64,000 bases of DNA from Bacteroidales bacterium. GTDB taxonomy: Bacteria; Bacteroidota; Bacteroidia; Bacteroidales; Lentimicrobiaceae. Numbering within the stretch: position 1 is the stretch's first letter; every line of letters begins with the position of its first letter. The translations under genes and the position numbers were made by a program. The stretch spans positions 47,986 through 111,985 of the forward strand of contig JADJEQ010000021.1 in assembly GCA_016709025.1 (NCBI GenBank), read 5' to 3'. Shown here in pieces: positions 48,257-56,458 of this stretch. A model generated the notes under the pieces. That model made no database searches. It saw only the letters and a program-made list of their open reading frames with translations, and was not told the DNA's origin.

Positions 48257-48615
48257 ATGATTATGAGAAAAAGTGTATTTGCAGTTCTGCTTTCGTTGGC
48301 CATGATTCTCACTGCATGTCTAAAAGAGAATTCAAAACCTGAGTACCCTTTTGATGCAATGGTTTTGGGTGTTAATTCAGATTGTGGAATCTATGCCATT
48401 AAAATCCTGACCGGATTACCGGAGGTAAAATCCATTGTTGGTTCCACCGCCGGAGATAGTATTTTTATAGCCGGGAATCTTCCTCTGTCATTACAAACGG
48501 AAGGGGAAATAATTTCCCTGGCTGTCAGGGCTCGAAAGCAGAAGAAATAGGCGTATGCACAACCATGGGACCTTCCTACACCTGGCTGGTTGTGGTACGT
48601 GCGAAAAAGAAGTAA
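48257..48615 (+). CDS. small hypothetical lipoprotein, frameshifted near the C-terminus
   Basis: Lipobox LTAC in MRKSVFAVLLSLAMILTAC; the start may be 48257 or the second ATG at 48263. The mature protein begins LKENSKPEYPFDAMVLGVNSD. The frame stops at 48548 (ARKQKK). Adding one A to the three-A run at 48535-48537 continues it as RKAEEIGVCTTMGPSYTWLVVVRAKKK to a TAA at 48613, making exactly 120 codons. The restored tail looks like a final beta hairpin of a compact domain. Function unknown. Lies downstream of attC-like element III. Confidence 0.65.
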
Positions 48616-48689
48616 TGGGAAAGGCTCAGCAACATTTGTTTGTAAAAAGAAAAAGTTAATTGCTGAAGACAATTTAAATGCAATAACTG

Positions 48690-48900
48690 ATCAGGCTATA
48701 AAAAAGATTGTACATTTAATGAGATATTTTGCCGGATAGAAAAATGTGTAACCAGGAATGCCCGCCGGCAAAGGCTAAAACGCTATCGGACACATGTTTG
48801 TAAGGAGAAAGATTGTACATTTATTAAATTATTTAGCCTGACTGAATAAATGCGTGACCAGAAATGCCCGATAGTTTTTCCTGGTTAGTCAGGCTACTTT
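48690..48900 (+). repeat. dispersed ~100-bp intergenic repeat, two adjacent copies
   Basis: AAAGATTGTACATTTAATGAG (48700-48720) and GGAGAAAGATTGTACATTTATT (48815-48836) start two copies of the same module, each ending with an AATGCCCG word (48757, 48868). Related copies lie at 55005-55100 and 56375-56440, all in gaps between AT-rich orphan genes. TACATTTA and TACCTTTA inside it resemble the -7 box, so it may act as a promoter. The rest of 48616-48960 shows no gene. Confidence 0.55.
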
Positions 48901-48960
48901 GCGGATACATAGCCGTTGACTTCAATTCTATGCAGAGTTTTGTTACAACAATTTAAAATA

Positions 48961-49711
48961 ATGAAAATTGGATAAATGGATAACGATAAAAACCTTTAAC
49001 CTGCCCGGTGACGTTGCAGTACTACGAGGAAGGCTTGAGGCAGAAGGTATAGAATGTTTTTTAGCTAACGAACTTACAATCCAGGTTAATCCATTATTCT
49101 CAAATGCAGTTGATGGTGTTCAGCTTCAGGTCAGAGAAAACGATGTTGTCAGAGCCGTTTCGATCCTGAAAGAAGGCGGATACTTTACCGAACAGGAAAT
49201 AAAGGCTCCCAAAGTTCTGCTCCAGCTTGATAAGTTAACGTCTGCAATCCCCTTTTTAAACAGATTGAATTTGTTTCCCCGGCTGTTGATTCTGGTTTCA
49301 ATCATCGTAAGTGTTCCAATAGCGATCCTTGGTTACTCATCTTTGCCAACAACTTACGAGAAGTTAACTTTAAACAGGTGGTGTCTGGATTATGTGGTTT
49401 ATAACAACAGGAACTATATTCCTCAAACAGAAAACTATGTCCGGTTTAGTATCAATGGCAGTGAATGTGCAGAAAGCATAACATTTAGCGAGAATGGTGA
49501 AGTAACATTGCCCGGCTTCAAATCGCCAATAGTTGTTGGACAATGGCAACTTGAAAATAATATACTTCAGGTTTCCCGGGTTGACTCATTTGGTTTTGTT
49601 TACAACGGTAGTTATCAGATTGAATTCACGAATGGAGGTCTTGTACTGAAATCGGAAAAGACAACGCTGAAATGCAATGCTGAATATATACAATTTAATC
49701 TACCTTTCTGA
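48961..49711 (+). CDS. DUF2007-domain membrane protein, about 249 aa
   Basis: The N-terminal domain WITIKTFNLPGDVAVLRGRLEAEGIECFLANELTIQV...GVQLQVRENDVVRAVSIL matches DUF2007 ('putative signal transducing'). A membrane helix, LLILVSIIVSVPIAILGYSSL, follows near residue 115, then an extracytoplasmic domain with SFSENGEVTLPG-like lipocalin character. The unedited frame starts at a TTG (48968). Dropping one A from the run at 48964-48967 gives MKLDKWITIKTF from the ATG at 48961 and exactly 250 codons, so a homopolymer error is likely. Its TGA overlaps the ATG of the zinc-ribbon gene (TGATG at 49709-49713). Confidence 0.75.
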
Positions 49712-49908
49712 TGCCAACAAAACAAACAGTAAAATGCCCAATGTGTGGTTCGGAGGAAGTATCAAAACTTCGGATTTCAGGGCGAACCTTTGCAATTACC
49801 ATTTTACTCCTGGGTTTTCCCCTTCCGTTTATAGGAAAAGAATATCATTGCTTTGATTGTGGAAAGGACTTCAAACTAAAAAATAACAATTCGTCAGGTA
49901 ATCATTGA
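49711..49908 (+). CDS. small zinc-ribbon membrane protein, 65 aa
   Basis: Two CxxC knuckles, VKCPMCGSEEV and YHCFDCGKDFKL, flank a hydrophobic stretch, FAITILLLGFPLPFIG, long enough to be a short membrane hairpin. The start overlaps the stop of the DUF2007 gene, so the two are coupled and probably work together. No further family recognised. Confidence 0.75.
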   Translation: MPTKQTVKCPMCGSEEVSKLRISGRTFAITILLLGFPLPFIGKEYHCFDCGKDFKLKNNNSSGNH

Positions 49909-49969
49909 CAATTACTTATGAACTACCAGTAAAGCAGCTGAATTCAGCCTGACATCTACCCGTAGCCAC

Positions 49970-50011
49970 GCAATCCCTTATAGAGCATAGTCTAAAACGT
50001 TGAGCAACCTG
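49970..50011 (+). repeat. attC-like right end IV
   Basis: GCAATCCCTTATAGAGCATAG (49970-49990) then TCTAAAACGTTGAGC (to 50005). The GCAATCCCTTA arm is shared with elements II and III, and GTTGAGC matches GTTRRRY exactly. The ATG of the next gene follows 24 bases later. No matching left end is clear after the stop at 49908. Confidence 0.45.
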
Positions 50012-50028
50012 ATAAATCACTTAAACAA

Positions 50029-50985
50029 ATGATGAAACATATTATTATTGGAATATTATTTCTTTGTCAATTAACAATTTCAGCGCAGGACAAAGTAATT
50101 ACCGGAAGAATAACTGATCGTATTGGCAAGCCTTTGTCAGGAGTTTCTATATGCCAGGATTATACTGATAATTGTAATTATAGTGACTATAATGGCGTGT
50201 TTCATATTCTGATTGATAACAAGTTTGATAATAAACTTGAAATATCGTATCCGGGTTATAAATCCCTCTGGATTTCAAATTCTGATACGATAAAAGGGAT
50301 TATTCATTTGGTTATGTATGAAGATACAAGCTATATTGAGATGCCATACCCAAGGAGGATATTTAAATTTGGATTCATAACGTTTCTGCAGGTTGATTTT
50401 ATTTTCAATGATTTCAATGACTTTAAACCGCTGTTGAAAGATTATAATGTTGATTTGATGAATAAATCAAATGGGATTTTTAGTGCAGAACTTGCCGGCC
50501 TATATAAAGGATATTATATGGGTTTGAGCTTCGGATGTGCAAACGATGGTGTTTATGACCATGATTCATTGGACATTGAATTCAATACAACCCAATATGG
50601 ATTGCACTTTGGATACAATCTGGTAAATACAAAACGATTGTTAATTACTCCCAAAGTAGCAATCAAATGGAATAGATACCGGTTACTAAACAATGATAAG
50701 GATAAGAGTTTACCTATGGAACAATATGTTTCAGAGCGGGATTTAGACATTAGATTTAACCAGATAACAGGATTTGCTGGGCTCAATCTTTCATATAAAA
50801 TATACAGGTTCAATCTTCTTCCGACCGATTACTGGACTTTCGGGATTTATGGTGGTTATGCTTTTAAATTGCATGATAAACCATGGATTTATTCCCGGGG
50901 TAACCGTTTAGCGAGTAACGGTAAGATTGCGATAGAAAATTATAATATTGGAATACATTTTTCATTTAACATAGATGGACGATGA
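50029..50985 (+). CDS. exported protein with carboxypeptidase-D regulatory-like domain, 318 aa
   Basis: Signal peptide (MMKHIIIGILFLCQLTISAQ), then ITGRITDRIGKPLSGVSICQD...NGVFHILIDNKFDNKLEISYPGYKSLWI, a CarboxypepD_reg-like beta-sandwich as found at the N-terminus of many Bacteroidota outer-membrane proteins. From about residue 110 the strands alternate (AGLYKGYYMGLSFGCAND, YGLHFGYNLVNTKRLLITPKVAIKW, FGIYGGYAFKL) and suggest a small barrel, ending YNIGIHFSFNIDGR. Function unknown. AT-rich. Flanked by attC-like ends on both sides. Confidence 0.75.
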   Translation: MMKHIIIGILFLCQLTISAQDKVITGRITDRIGKPLSGVSICQDYTDNCNYSDYNGVFHILIDNKFDNKLEISYPGYKSLWISNSDTIKGIIHLVMYEDTSYIEMPYPRRIFKFGFITFLQVDFIFNDFNDFKPLLKDYNVDLMNKSNGIFSAELAGLYKGYYMGLSFGCANDGVYDHDSLDIEFNTTQYGLHFGYNLVNTKRLLITPKVAIKWNRYRLLNNDKDKSLPMEQYVSERDLDIRFNQITGFAGLNLSYKIYRFNLLPTDYWTFGIYGGYAFKLHDKPWIYSRGNRLASNGKIAIENYNIGIHFSFNIDGR

Positions 50986-50991
50986 CCTACG

Positions 50992-51085
50992 TTGGCCAAC
51001 ACATGTATAGTGTAAGCTGATTTCAAAGGTTGCAATTGAAAAGCACCTGAAATCACCATGTAATCATGCACGAGGCCATACATAC
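50992..51085 (+). repeat. attC-like element V
   Basis: Starts 6 bases after a stop with GTTGGCCAACACATGTATAG, whose GCCAACACA is shared with element II. It contains an inverted repeat, GATTTCAAAGGTTGC / GCACCTGAAATC, around AATTGAAAA (about 51016-51053). The right end is not clear. Confidence 0.4.
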
Positions 51086-51121
51086 AAACATAATTGCGCA
51101 CTTAATATGCCTGCAGACCAT

Positions 51122-51778
51122 ATGAAACATTTGTTAACAGGAGTTTTGGGATTGTCAGTTCTGTTGATTTCCTGTCAAAATACGACCCAATCAACTAACT
51201 CACCGGAATCTGATGCCGCGATCGATACCATACATTCGGTTCGGGTGGGAAATGACCAGGTAACACCAAAATCAACGTTTGAATTCAATTCGTTTATTGA
51301 TTTTCAGGGTGACACGCTGGGAATTGTTACCTGTGCTGAATATGTTTATTCACCTTTCGGAACTATGAACAATAAGACGGATTTAAAAACAGGCAACCTG
51401 AGAAATTTTGTTACCGTTGACAAAATCGAAAAAACAGACAACGGTGAATTGGAATTTCAAAAACTCACGTTGGGTTTAAACCGGATCATCGTGTTTTTCG
51501 ACCATGACCCGGAATCATCGAAGAGTTCGTATGTAATAAAAGGAGAAATATTTGATAATCGGGTAGTTTTTGAGAACAACATCAAAATAGGAATGACTAA
51601 AAAATCATTCATCGATCAGTTTTTTGACTATTTTCCCGAAAATTTGATCAACAACTACCAAACAATAGTTTTTGAATCATGTGTAGAGGCAATCACACAT
51701 ACATACACGTTCAGGAATGACAGGCTGGAATCTGTAAAATTTGACTCAGATAACTATTGGAAAGTTGATTACGAATAA
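51122..51778 (+). CDS. hypothetical lipoprotein, 218 aa
   Basis: Start at 51122 (MKHLLTGVLGLSVLLISC), with the lipobox LISC; the frame from 51107 adds residues before the signal. The mature part begins with a Thr/Ser/Asn-rich linker, then FNSFIDFQGDTLGIVTCAEYVY...RNFVTVDKIEKTDNGELEFQKL, and a second half, IKIGMTKKSFIDQFFDYFPENL...CVEAITHTYTFRNDRLESVKFD, that looks like the BamE/SmpA-like fold common in lipoproteins. Not assigned. AT-rich. Confidence 0.75.
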   Translation: MKHLLTGVLGLSVLLISCQNTTQSTNSPESDAAIDTIHSVRVGNDQVTPKSTFEFNSFIDFQGDTLGIVTCAEYVYSPFGTMNNKTDLKTGNLRNFVTVDKIEKTDNGELEFQKLTLGLNRIIVFFDHDPESSKSSYVIKGEIFDNRVVFENNIKIGMTKKSFIDQFFDYFPENLINNYQTIVFESCVEAITHTYTFRNDRLESVKFDSDNYWKVDYE

Positions 51779-51907
51779 GAAGCCGGGAGTGTCCGGGGAA
51801 AATAACCGGGGTCCTTTGAAATGATTATTGCCGCCGGATGAATGCTATTGTTAACCTCATGTACACTGTTTTCTGCTTAAGACCAAACATTGACCAACGC
51901 TCTATCC

Positions 51908-52462
51908 ATGAAAATCAAACCTGAGTTATTGTTTGCATTTGCTCTGATTCTTACTTCTTCGATGCTTTCGGGCCAGATTCAACATCCTGACATGCCGAAA
52001 ATTGTGTATAATGTTGATCCACAGCAAGGTTGTCAGTTTGGTGAATGGAAGATACTCTCCCCGTTAAAAGCATATACAACTGCGGGCGATACAACTTCGG
52101 TTGCGTTTCAGCTAAACTCAAATGAAAAAATAACAGCCTTGCGGGGCAATGTGCATGTTCTGAAGCCCGGGTTTGCTATTCTGCCTGAAATGACAAGGAT
52201 TGATGCGCACGACACTTCAATACTTACCTTGAAAACAGATACAGTTTATATACTTGTCAGAAGAGGGGAGGGGTTTGCGGATATCTGGTATCGGGACAGA
52301 CTGCTGAGTAGTGTTGATGAAATGATATTTTCAGGCTTTCAGGACCCCGTGACAGAATGGTGGGTGTTGATTGAAAATATGAAAAAAGAACAGGGCTGGT
52401 TAAGAATGTTGTCAGCTGAAAAAAAGAAAATTTATGGATGGAATATTTTCATGCTTAATTAA
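51908..52462 (+). CDS. hypothetical exported protein, 184 aa
   Basis: Start at 51908 (MKIKPELLFAFALILTSSMLSGQ), a signal peptide; the upstream TTG at 51890 is in frame but unneeded. The mature part contains NVDPQQGCQFGEWKILSPLKAYTTAGDTTSVAFQLN, ITALRGNVHVLKPGFAIL and EGFADIWYRDRLL...TEWWVLIENMKKEQGWLRM. The closing 'WWV.I....K.GWL' is reminiscent of SH3-like wall-binding domains. Not assigned with certainty. Confidence 0.7.
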   Translation: MKIKPELLFAFALILTSSMLSGQIQHPDMPKIVYNVDPQQGCQFGEWKILSPLKAYTTAGDTTSVAFQLNSNEKITALRGNVHVLKPGFAILPEMTRIDAHDTSILTLKTDTVYILVRRGEGFADIWYRDRLLSSVDEMIFSGFQDPVTEWWVLIENMKKEQGWLRMLSAEKKKIYGWNIFMLN

Positions 52463-52761
52463 AAACATATTCTTTGACCATCTGGAAAATAAGCATGAAT
52501 AAGTAAAGGGATGAGCAGCACCCCTCCTGACACGGACAACCTTAAGAAAACGAATGCCAATTGACCATAAAATATTAACGATAAACTGCCACCTGCTATA
52601 TAGTGGGACAAGCAATCTAAACAGGGTTTTGCGGAACTTGGTCCCAAGGGGTTCGACTCCCCGTTGAGTTTGGATCGCAAAGGTCGCAATGACATAAAGG
52701 TGCGACAGTAAGCAAGGTAGATGGCAATTAAATGAAAATATTCATCTAAAAACAGCCCGAT
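52463..52761. other. intergenic with a tRNA T-arm-like palindrome
   Basis: 299 bases. GGGGTTCGACTCCCC (52648-52662) has the exact form of a tRNA/tmRNA T-arm, but no acceptor, D-arm or anticodon arm can be placed around it. A 78-residue minus-strand frame (52459-52695) with one hydrophobic stretch spans the gap and may be a remnant; I do not call it. Confidence 0.35.
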
Positions 52762-53685
52762 ATGAAATTACCATTGATCGCATTATTCATAATGATTTTT
52801 GCCCCGGAATTATATCCTCAGGAATATAAAAAGTTGGCCGATACCACCAACAAATGGAATTACCTGGATTCTGCCTTTACAACCAATGGTTATGGAGAGG
52901 CGAAAACCAATTCATTGTTTATAACAAATGATACGCTGGTAGAAGGCATCAGTTATAAGAAGCTGATGTGTAAAATTATCAGGCAAAACGATACCAGTGT
53001 TGTTTATGCTGCCGGAATTCGGGAAGATACAGTCAATCAGATGGTTTTTATAAAGTCAATATATGGTTCTGAAGAATTGCTTTATTCATTTATCCACGCT
53101 GTTGGTGATACCATTTCAATTGATACAGCATTTTGGAACGACTATTATACTGTAAGACATGTAAAGTCAATTACCACTTATGACTTTAATGGTTTTACAG
53201 GAAAGAAAATAGAAATTGTTGATTCATTATATTCGATAAAAAACCCAAACTGGCCTCCCGCAGAACTTACCACCGAATTTTGGTACGAGGGAATAGGATC
53301 TCTCAACTCCATATTTAACCTATATTCAATCGGAAATCTCCCGGTTTTGGAAGTCGAACTCCTATGCTTCTGGAATCAGAATAATTTTATTTACCAAAGC
53401 CCCGGATGGTCTGTTTGTGAATATGCAATTATTACATCGGTCAATGATCGTTTGATCCTTCCTGACTTAAGAATCTATCCGATACCAGCCTCAGGTCGTT
53501 TGATCATAGCAACTGAGGCAGAAATAAAGGAAATTTGCCTCCTGGATATTTACGGCAAAGTGATTTTTAGTACTCCTGAGAAAGAAATGGATATTTCGGA
53601 TTTCGCAGATGGTATTTACTTATTGCGAATCATGACCGAATCGGGCGAAATCGTAGTCAGAAAAGTAATAAAAAGCGCCCTTTAA
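52762..53685 (+). CDS. T9SS-secreted protein, EGIG-motif family (paralogue 2), 307 aa
   Basis: Signal peptide (MKLPLIALFIMIFAPELYPQ). The unknown beta-rich domain includes DTTNKWNYLDSAFT, SFIHAVGDTISID and FWYEGIGSLNSIFNLYSIGN. A T9SS sorting domain starts near residue 232: LRIYPIPASGRLIIA, ICLLDIYGKVIFS, GIYLLRIMTESGEIVVRKVI. Same architecture as the genes at 42440 and 53752. The next paralogue follows within 66 bases on the same strand, but a TAnnTTTG box between them suggests a separate promoter. Confidence 0.85.
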   Translation: MKLPLIALFIMIFAPELYPQEYKKLADTTNKWNYLDSAFTTNGYGEAKTNSLFITNDTLVEGISYKKLMCKIIRQNDTSVVYAAGIREDTVNQMVFIKSIYGSEELLYSFIHAVGDTISIDTAFWNDYYTVRHVKSITTYDFNGFTGKKIEIVDSLYSIKNPNWPPAELTTEFWYEGIGSLNSIFNLYSIGNLPVLEVELLCFWNQNNFIYQSPGWSVCEYAIITSVNDRLILPDLRIYPIPASGRLIIATEAEIKEICLLDIYGKVIFSTPEKEMDISDFADGIYLLRIMTESGEIVVRKVIKSAL

Positions 53686-53716
53686 AACCGCCATCCGGTT
53701 ACCGGGCAATACGTCA

Positions 53717-53724
53717 TATCTTTG
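53717..53724 (+). promoter_or_regulatory. candidate -7 box for paralogue 3
   Basis: TATCTTTG matches TAnnTTTG, 27 bases before the ATG at 53752. This favours 53752 over the in-frame ATG at 53725, which would begin inside the promoter. Confidence 0.5.
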
Positions 53725-53751
53725 TATGAAAATATTGCAAATACCGTGAAT

Positions 53752-54678
53752 ATGAAAAGTAAAACATTGGTTTTAGTGATTCTCTTCCTCTCCGTTTTTC
53801 AAACAGGAAAAAGCCAGCATGCATTTCCATCATTTGCTGACAGCGCAAAGTGGAGTGTGCTGAGTTGTAATTATGGAATCGGTGTTGTGTGCAATACTTT
53901 TATCTATCAATATGCTTATGATACAACGTTTTGCGGTCATCTGTACTCAAAAATAAATATAACTGCGACAGGACCCGCCGCTTATATCCGTTCGGATAAT
54001 TCACATGTTTACCTTCGTACTACAAACACATGCTTCGGCAGGGAATATCTGATGTATGACTTTTCAATGAATGTCGGCGACACGGTTTATTTAGCATATC
54101 AACTCTGGAATGACCATCCGGACGACACAACAAGGTTTGTGCTGGATTCATCAAATACCATAAATTTCCACGGAGTTAACCGTCGCATTTGTTATGTTAG
54201 ATATGAGCCTGATCCTGATTTGTGGCCAGGCTGGTTTGGCAGAAACATGACCTGGATTGAAGGCATTGGTTCAATGGAAAATCCATTTTTCCCGCTGGCG
54301 TGTATTCAGGATTATTGCGAATCGTCCTGGCGATTGTTATGCTATGATAGTCTGGGTGTTCAGCTTTATCAGGACACCGTCTTCAATACATGCGACACAG
54401 CCTATACAGAGCTGGGAATCAGCGAACAGATCATCGGGAATCAGCTGAATGTATTTCCAAATCCTTTCGACGACCAACTCACATTATCTGTTGACCAGGC
54501 AACATTTTCCGAGATATGCATTTATAATGGTTTTGGTAAATGTGTTTTTGCTATAAATAGAAACAGGCAAAGCAGTTTTCTAATAAATGGGATTCATACA
54601 TTGCCGGCGGGAATTTATTTTATCAAAGCACTGACGGACAAGGGGCTGTTGACGAAGAAAATTGTTAAGATTGAATAA
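53752..54678 (+). CDS. T9SS-secreted protein, EGIG-motif family (paralogue 3), 308 aa
   Basis: Start at 53752 (MKSKTLVLVILFLSVFQTGKSQ), a signal peptide; the frame from 53722 would place ten extra residues before it. The domain has DSAKWSVLSCNYGIG, FSMNVGDTVYLAY and MTWIEGIGSMENPFFPLACIQDYCESSWRLLCY, richer in Cys than its relatives. The sorting domain starts near residue 230: NVFPNPFDDQLTLSV, ICIYNGFGKCVF, AGIYFIKALTDKGLLTKKIVKIE. Tandem to paralogue 2, so a recent duplication is likely. Surface-displayed; role unknown. Confidence 0.85.
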   Translation: MKSKTLVLVILFLSVFQTGKSQHAFPSFADSAKWSVLSCNYGIGVVCNTFIYQYAYDTTFCGHLYSKINITATGPAAYIRSDNSHVYLRTTNTCFGREYLMYDFSMNVGDTVYLAYQLWNDHPDDTTRFVLDSSNTINFHGVNRRICYVRYEPDPDLWPGWFGRNMTWIEGIGSMENPFFPLACIQDYCESSWRLLCYDSLGVQLYQDTVFNTCDTAYTELGISEQIIGNQLNVFPNPFDDQLTLSVDQATFSEICIYNGFGKCVFAINRNRQSSFLINGIHTLPAGIYFIKALTDKGLLTKKIVKIE

Positions 54679-55141
54679 ACTCACTTTGCAAAATTATGCC
54701 GTCCGGGCGGATTTATTCCTTACTTGTTAATGAATCATAAATAGTGTTTCAGTATCGGCTACATCGATCAGATGTATTTTGCCATCGGCTGCTTTCATTT
54801 TCAAAGCGTGACAATTCGTCACGGTTTCATTTCCTTCTGCTTTGAGACGCTGTTTCAATTTGCGCCAATATGCCTGCGGATCTGTACTTTCTGAAAGTAC
54901 CCCCAGACTGATCTACAGAGTGAAAGACGATGAAATACTCATTGTAAAATGCAGATTTCATTACGACTGAATTTAAATATAAACAGTTGCTGACAAAGGC
55001 AAAAACTCTATCGGGCGCATGGTTGTCAGGAGAGAGATTGAATATTTTTTGATAATTGTGCCGGCCGGAAAGAGATATTTTCAAAACTGCCCGCCAGCTC
55101 TTAATCTTGGCCGTTGAAAGCAATATTTACAGACATTCACT
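54679..55141. other. intergenic with a copy of the dispersed ~100-bp repeat
   Basis: No supported gene; the minus-strand frame 54827-55123 is not convincing. CTATCGGGCGCATGG then GGAGAGAGATTGAATATTT (about 55010-55050) and TGCCGGCCGGAAAG (about 55061-55074) match the modules at 48.7-48.9 and 56.4 kb. The copy ends about 45 bases before the next gene. Confidence 0.5.
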
Positions 55142-55750
55142 ATGACAAATAAACTTTATTTTGAAATAATTACGACGATCTTCATTTTGACATTAACCTG
55201 CAAATCTAATGGACAGGAAGTAGTAACGAACAAAATTACTTTCTTACAAGACGACAGCTCATTTGTTATTACAAAAAGTAGTGGTTCAATTCTATTGGAC
55301 AGAAAGCCATTTAGAATTCGATATTTTGGAAAACAATATGACGACAAAAACGAAAAATTTTATTCTGCACAAATTGCGATTTTAGAAAATCCAGGTGACA
55401 CTTTACAATTAAGATTAGGAAAATTAACAAAAGACATTTCCTACTTTGAACCTGGAACCGGAATGGCCCCCGGTGAAAATGGAATGTATGAAACAATTTA
55501 TATAACGAATACAGGTCACCACTATTTGACTTATGAAAGTGAAAATGATAAAAGGGCAGATTTAATTTCAAAAAGTGGTGACAAGCTTGAACTTGAATGG
55601 AAAATATCAGCAGCCTTCTATCAGGATAAAGAAGTTCAATTTTCGGAATTAAAACTATCCTCTTTATATTTCATTATTTTTATTGACGATAATTTAAACA
55701 GGATTATTGACAAAGACGAATTAAGAATAGTAAATGCAATCTTCAGATAA
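55142..55750 (+). CDS. hypothetical exported protein, 202 aa
   Basis: A signal-like N-terminus, MTNKLYFEIITTIFILTLTCKSNGQ; a Cys at position 20 could be a weak lipobox (LTLTC). The mature part is beta-rich (SFVITKSSGSILLDRKPFRIRYFGKQYDDKN, FYSAQIAILENPGDTLQL, YFEPGTGMAPGENGMYETIYI) and ends LYFIIFIDDNLNRIIDKDELRIVNAIFR, where IDDNLNRIIDKDEL is EF-hand-like. Not assigned. AT-rich. Confidence 0.7.
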   Translation: MTNKLYFEIITTIFILTLTCKSNGQEVVTNKITFLQDDSSFVITKSSGSILLDRKPFRIRYFGKQYDDKNEKFYSAQIAILENPGDTLQLRLGKLTKDISYFEPGTGMAPGENGMYETIYITNTGHHYLTYESENDKRADLISKSGDKLELEWKISAAFYQDKEVQFSELKLSSLYFIIFIDDNLNRIIDKDELRIVNAIFR

Positions 55751-55771
55751 TACTGCTCAAAGCCGCAAATC

Positions 55772-55778
55772 GTTGGGT
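55772..55778 (+). repeat. attC-like core GTTGGGT
   Basis: CGTTGGGT (GTTGGGT = GTTRRRY) lies 12 bases before the ATG at 55791, matching the placement of similar cores before other orphan genes here. No paired left end is visible. Confidence 0.35.
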
Positions 55779-55790
55779 GAAAATATTCAA

Positions 55791-56291
55791 ATGAAACCGA
55801 CAAAATTTTTAATTCTGATAGGACTAATTGCAATAATTATAGCCGGAATATTTGTTTTCAATCCACCGGGCCTGAAAAATATCAAAAAGCAAATAGCCGG
55901 GAATAATAGCTACTTTGCTGAAACACCCCTGGAAAGCCAATATGATTCGCTTTGCAAAATGGAAAATGAAACTGGTATTTTCTTTCCGGGTAAGGGTGTT
56001 AAATATGCGAAACTTACTAAAAATAACTTTTGGAAAAAATCAGAAATAGTAAATAGGAAAGAATTGACCGAACTTCTTGAGTTTTTGAATGACAGTGCGA
56101 GCTATCAATGGGGAGAACTTGGAACGCCTGAAATTCATTATTATTTGACCTATTTTGATCAAAATGACAATTGTATTGGGTTAACTACGATTGATTTAAA
56201 AGGAATGGCTTACAGCTACCCAATGATAGCACGAATGAAATGGGGAATGCTAAAAGAAATGAAATTAATTGACAAACTAATAACTGAATAA
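55791..56291 (+). CDS. hypothetical membrane-anchored protein, 166 aa
   Basis: Start at 55791 (MKPTKFLILIGLIAIIIAGIFVF), a single N-terminal membrane helix or uncleaved signal; the longer frame from 55734 overlaps the previous gene. The periplasmic part has YDSLCKMENETGIFFPGKGVKYAKLT...NRKELTELLEFLNDSASYQWGELGTPEIHYYLTYFDQNDNCIGLTTIDLKGMAYSYP. Not assigned. AT-rich. CACACAAC starts 4 bases after the stop. Confidence 0.7.
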   Translation: MKPTKFLILIGLIAIIIAGIFVFNPPGLKNIKKQIAGNNSYFAETPLESQYDSLCKMENETGIFFPGKGVKYAKLTKNNFWKKSEIVNRKELTELLEFLNDSASYQWGELGTPEIHYYLTYFDQNDNCIGLTTIDLKGMAYSYPMIARMKWGMLKEMKLIDKLITE

Positions 56292-56294
56292 AAA

Positions 56295-56440
56295 CACACA
56301 ACATTATACAGGCGTAATTCGGCTGAACTGCAAAAATGGAGCATTTTTGCTCCTGAGAAACCGTGCGGTATGCGGACAGGTAATTGTTGAGGAAAAGATT
56401 GTACCTTTATTGGTAATTGTACCGGCCGGAAAATTTTAAA
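56295..56440 (+). repeat. attC-like left end VI with dispersed repeat
   Basis: CACACAACATTATACAGGCG (from 56295) follows the stop at once, as in elements I and III. A perfect local hairpin, AAAAATGGAGC / GCTCCATTTTT-like (AAATGGAGCATTTTTGCTCC), lies at 56333-56354. From about 56375 the sequence joins the dispersed module (GAGGAAAAGATTGTACCTTTATT, ACCGGCCGGAAAA) ending just before the next gene; TACCTTTA could be its -7 box. Confidence 0.45.
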
Positions 56441-56458
56441 AAACAATTTGAAATTAGA

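Noticed and set aside
52459..52695. 78-aa minus-strand frame with a hydrophobic stretch
   Set aside because: No recognised domain, spans the T-arm-like palindrome, and begins inside sequence with no promoter; at best a remnant.
54827..55123. 98-aa minus-strand frame
   Set aside because: Covers the dispersed repeat module; composition is that of noncoding DNA.
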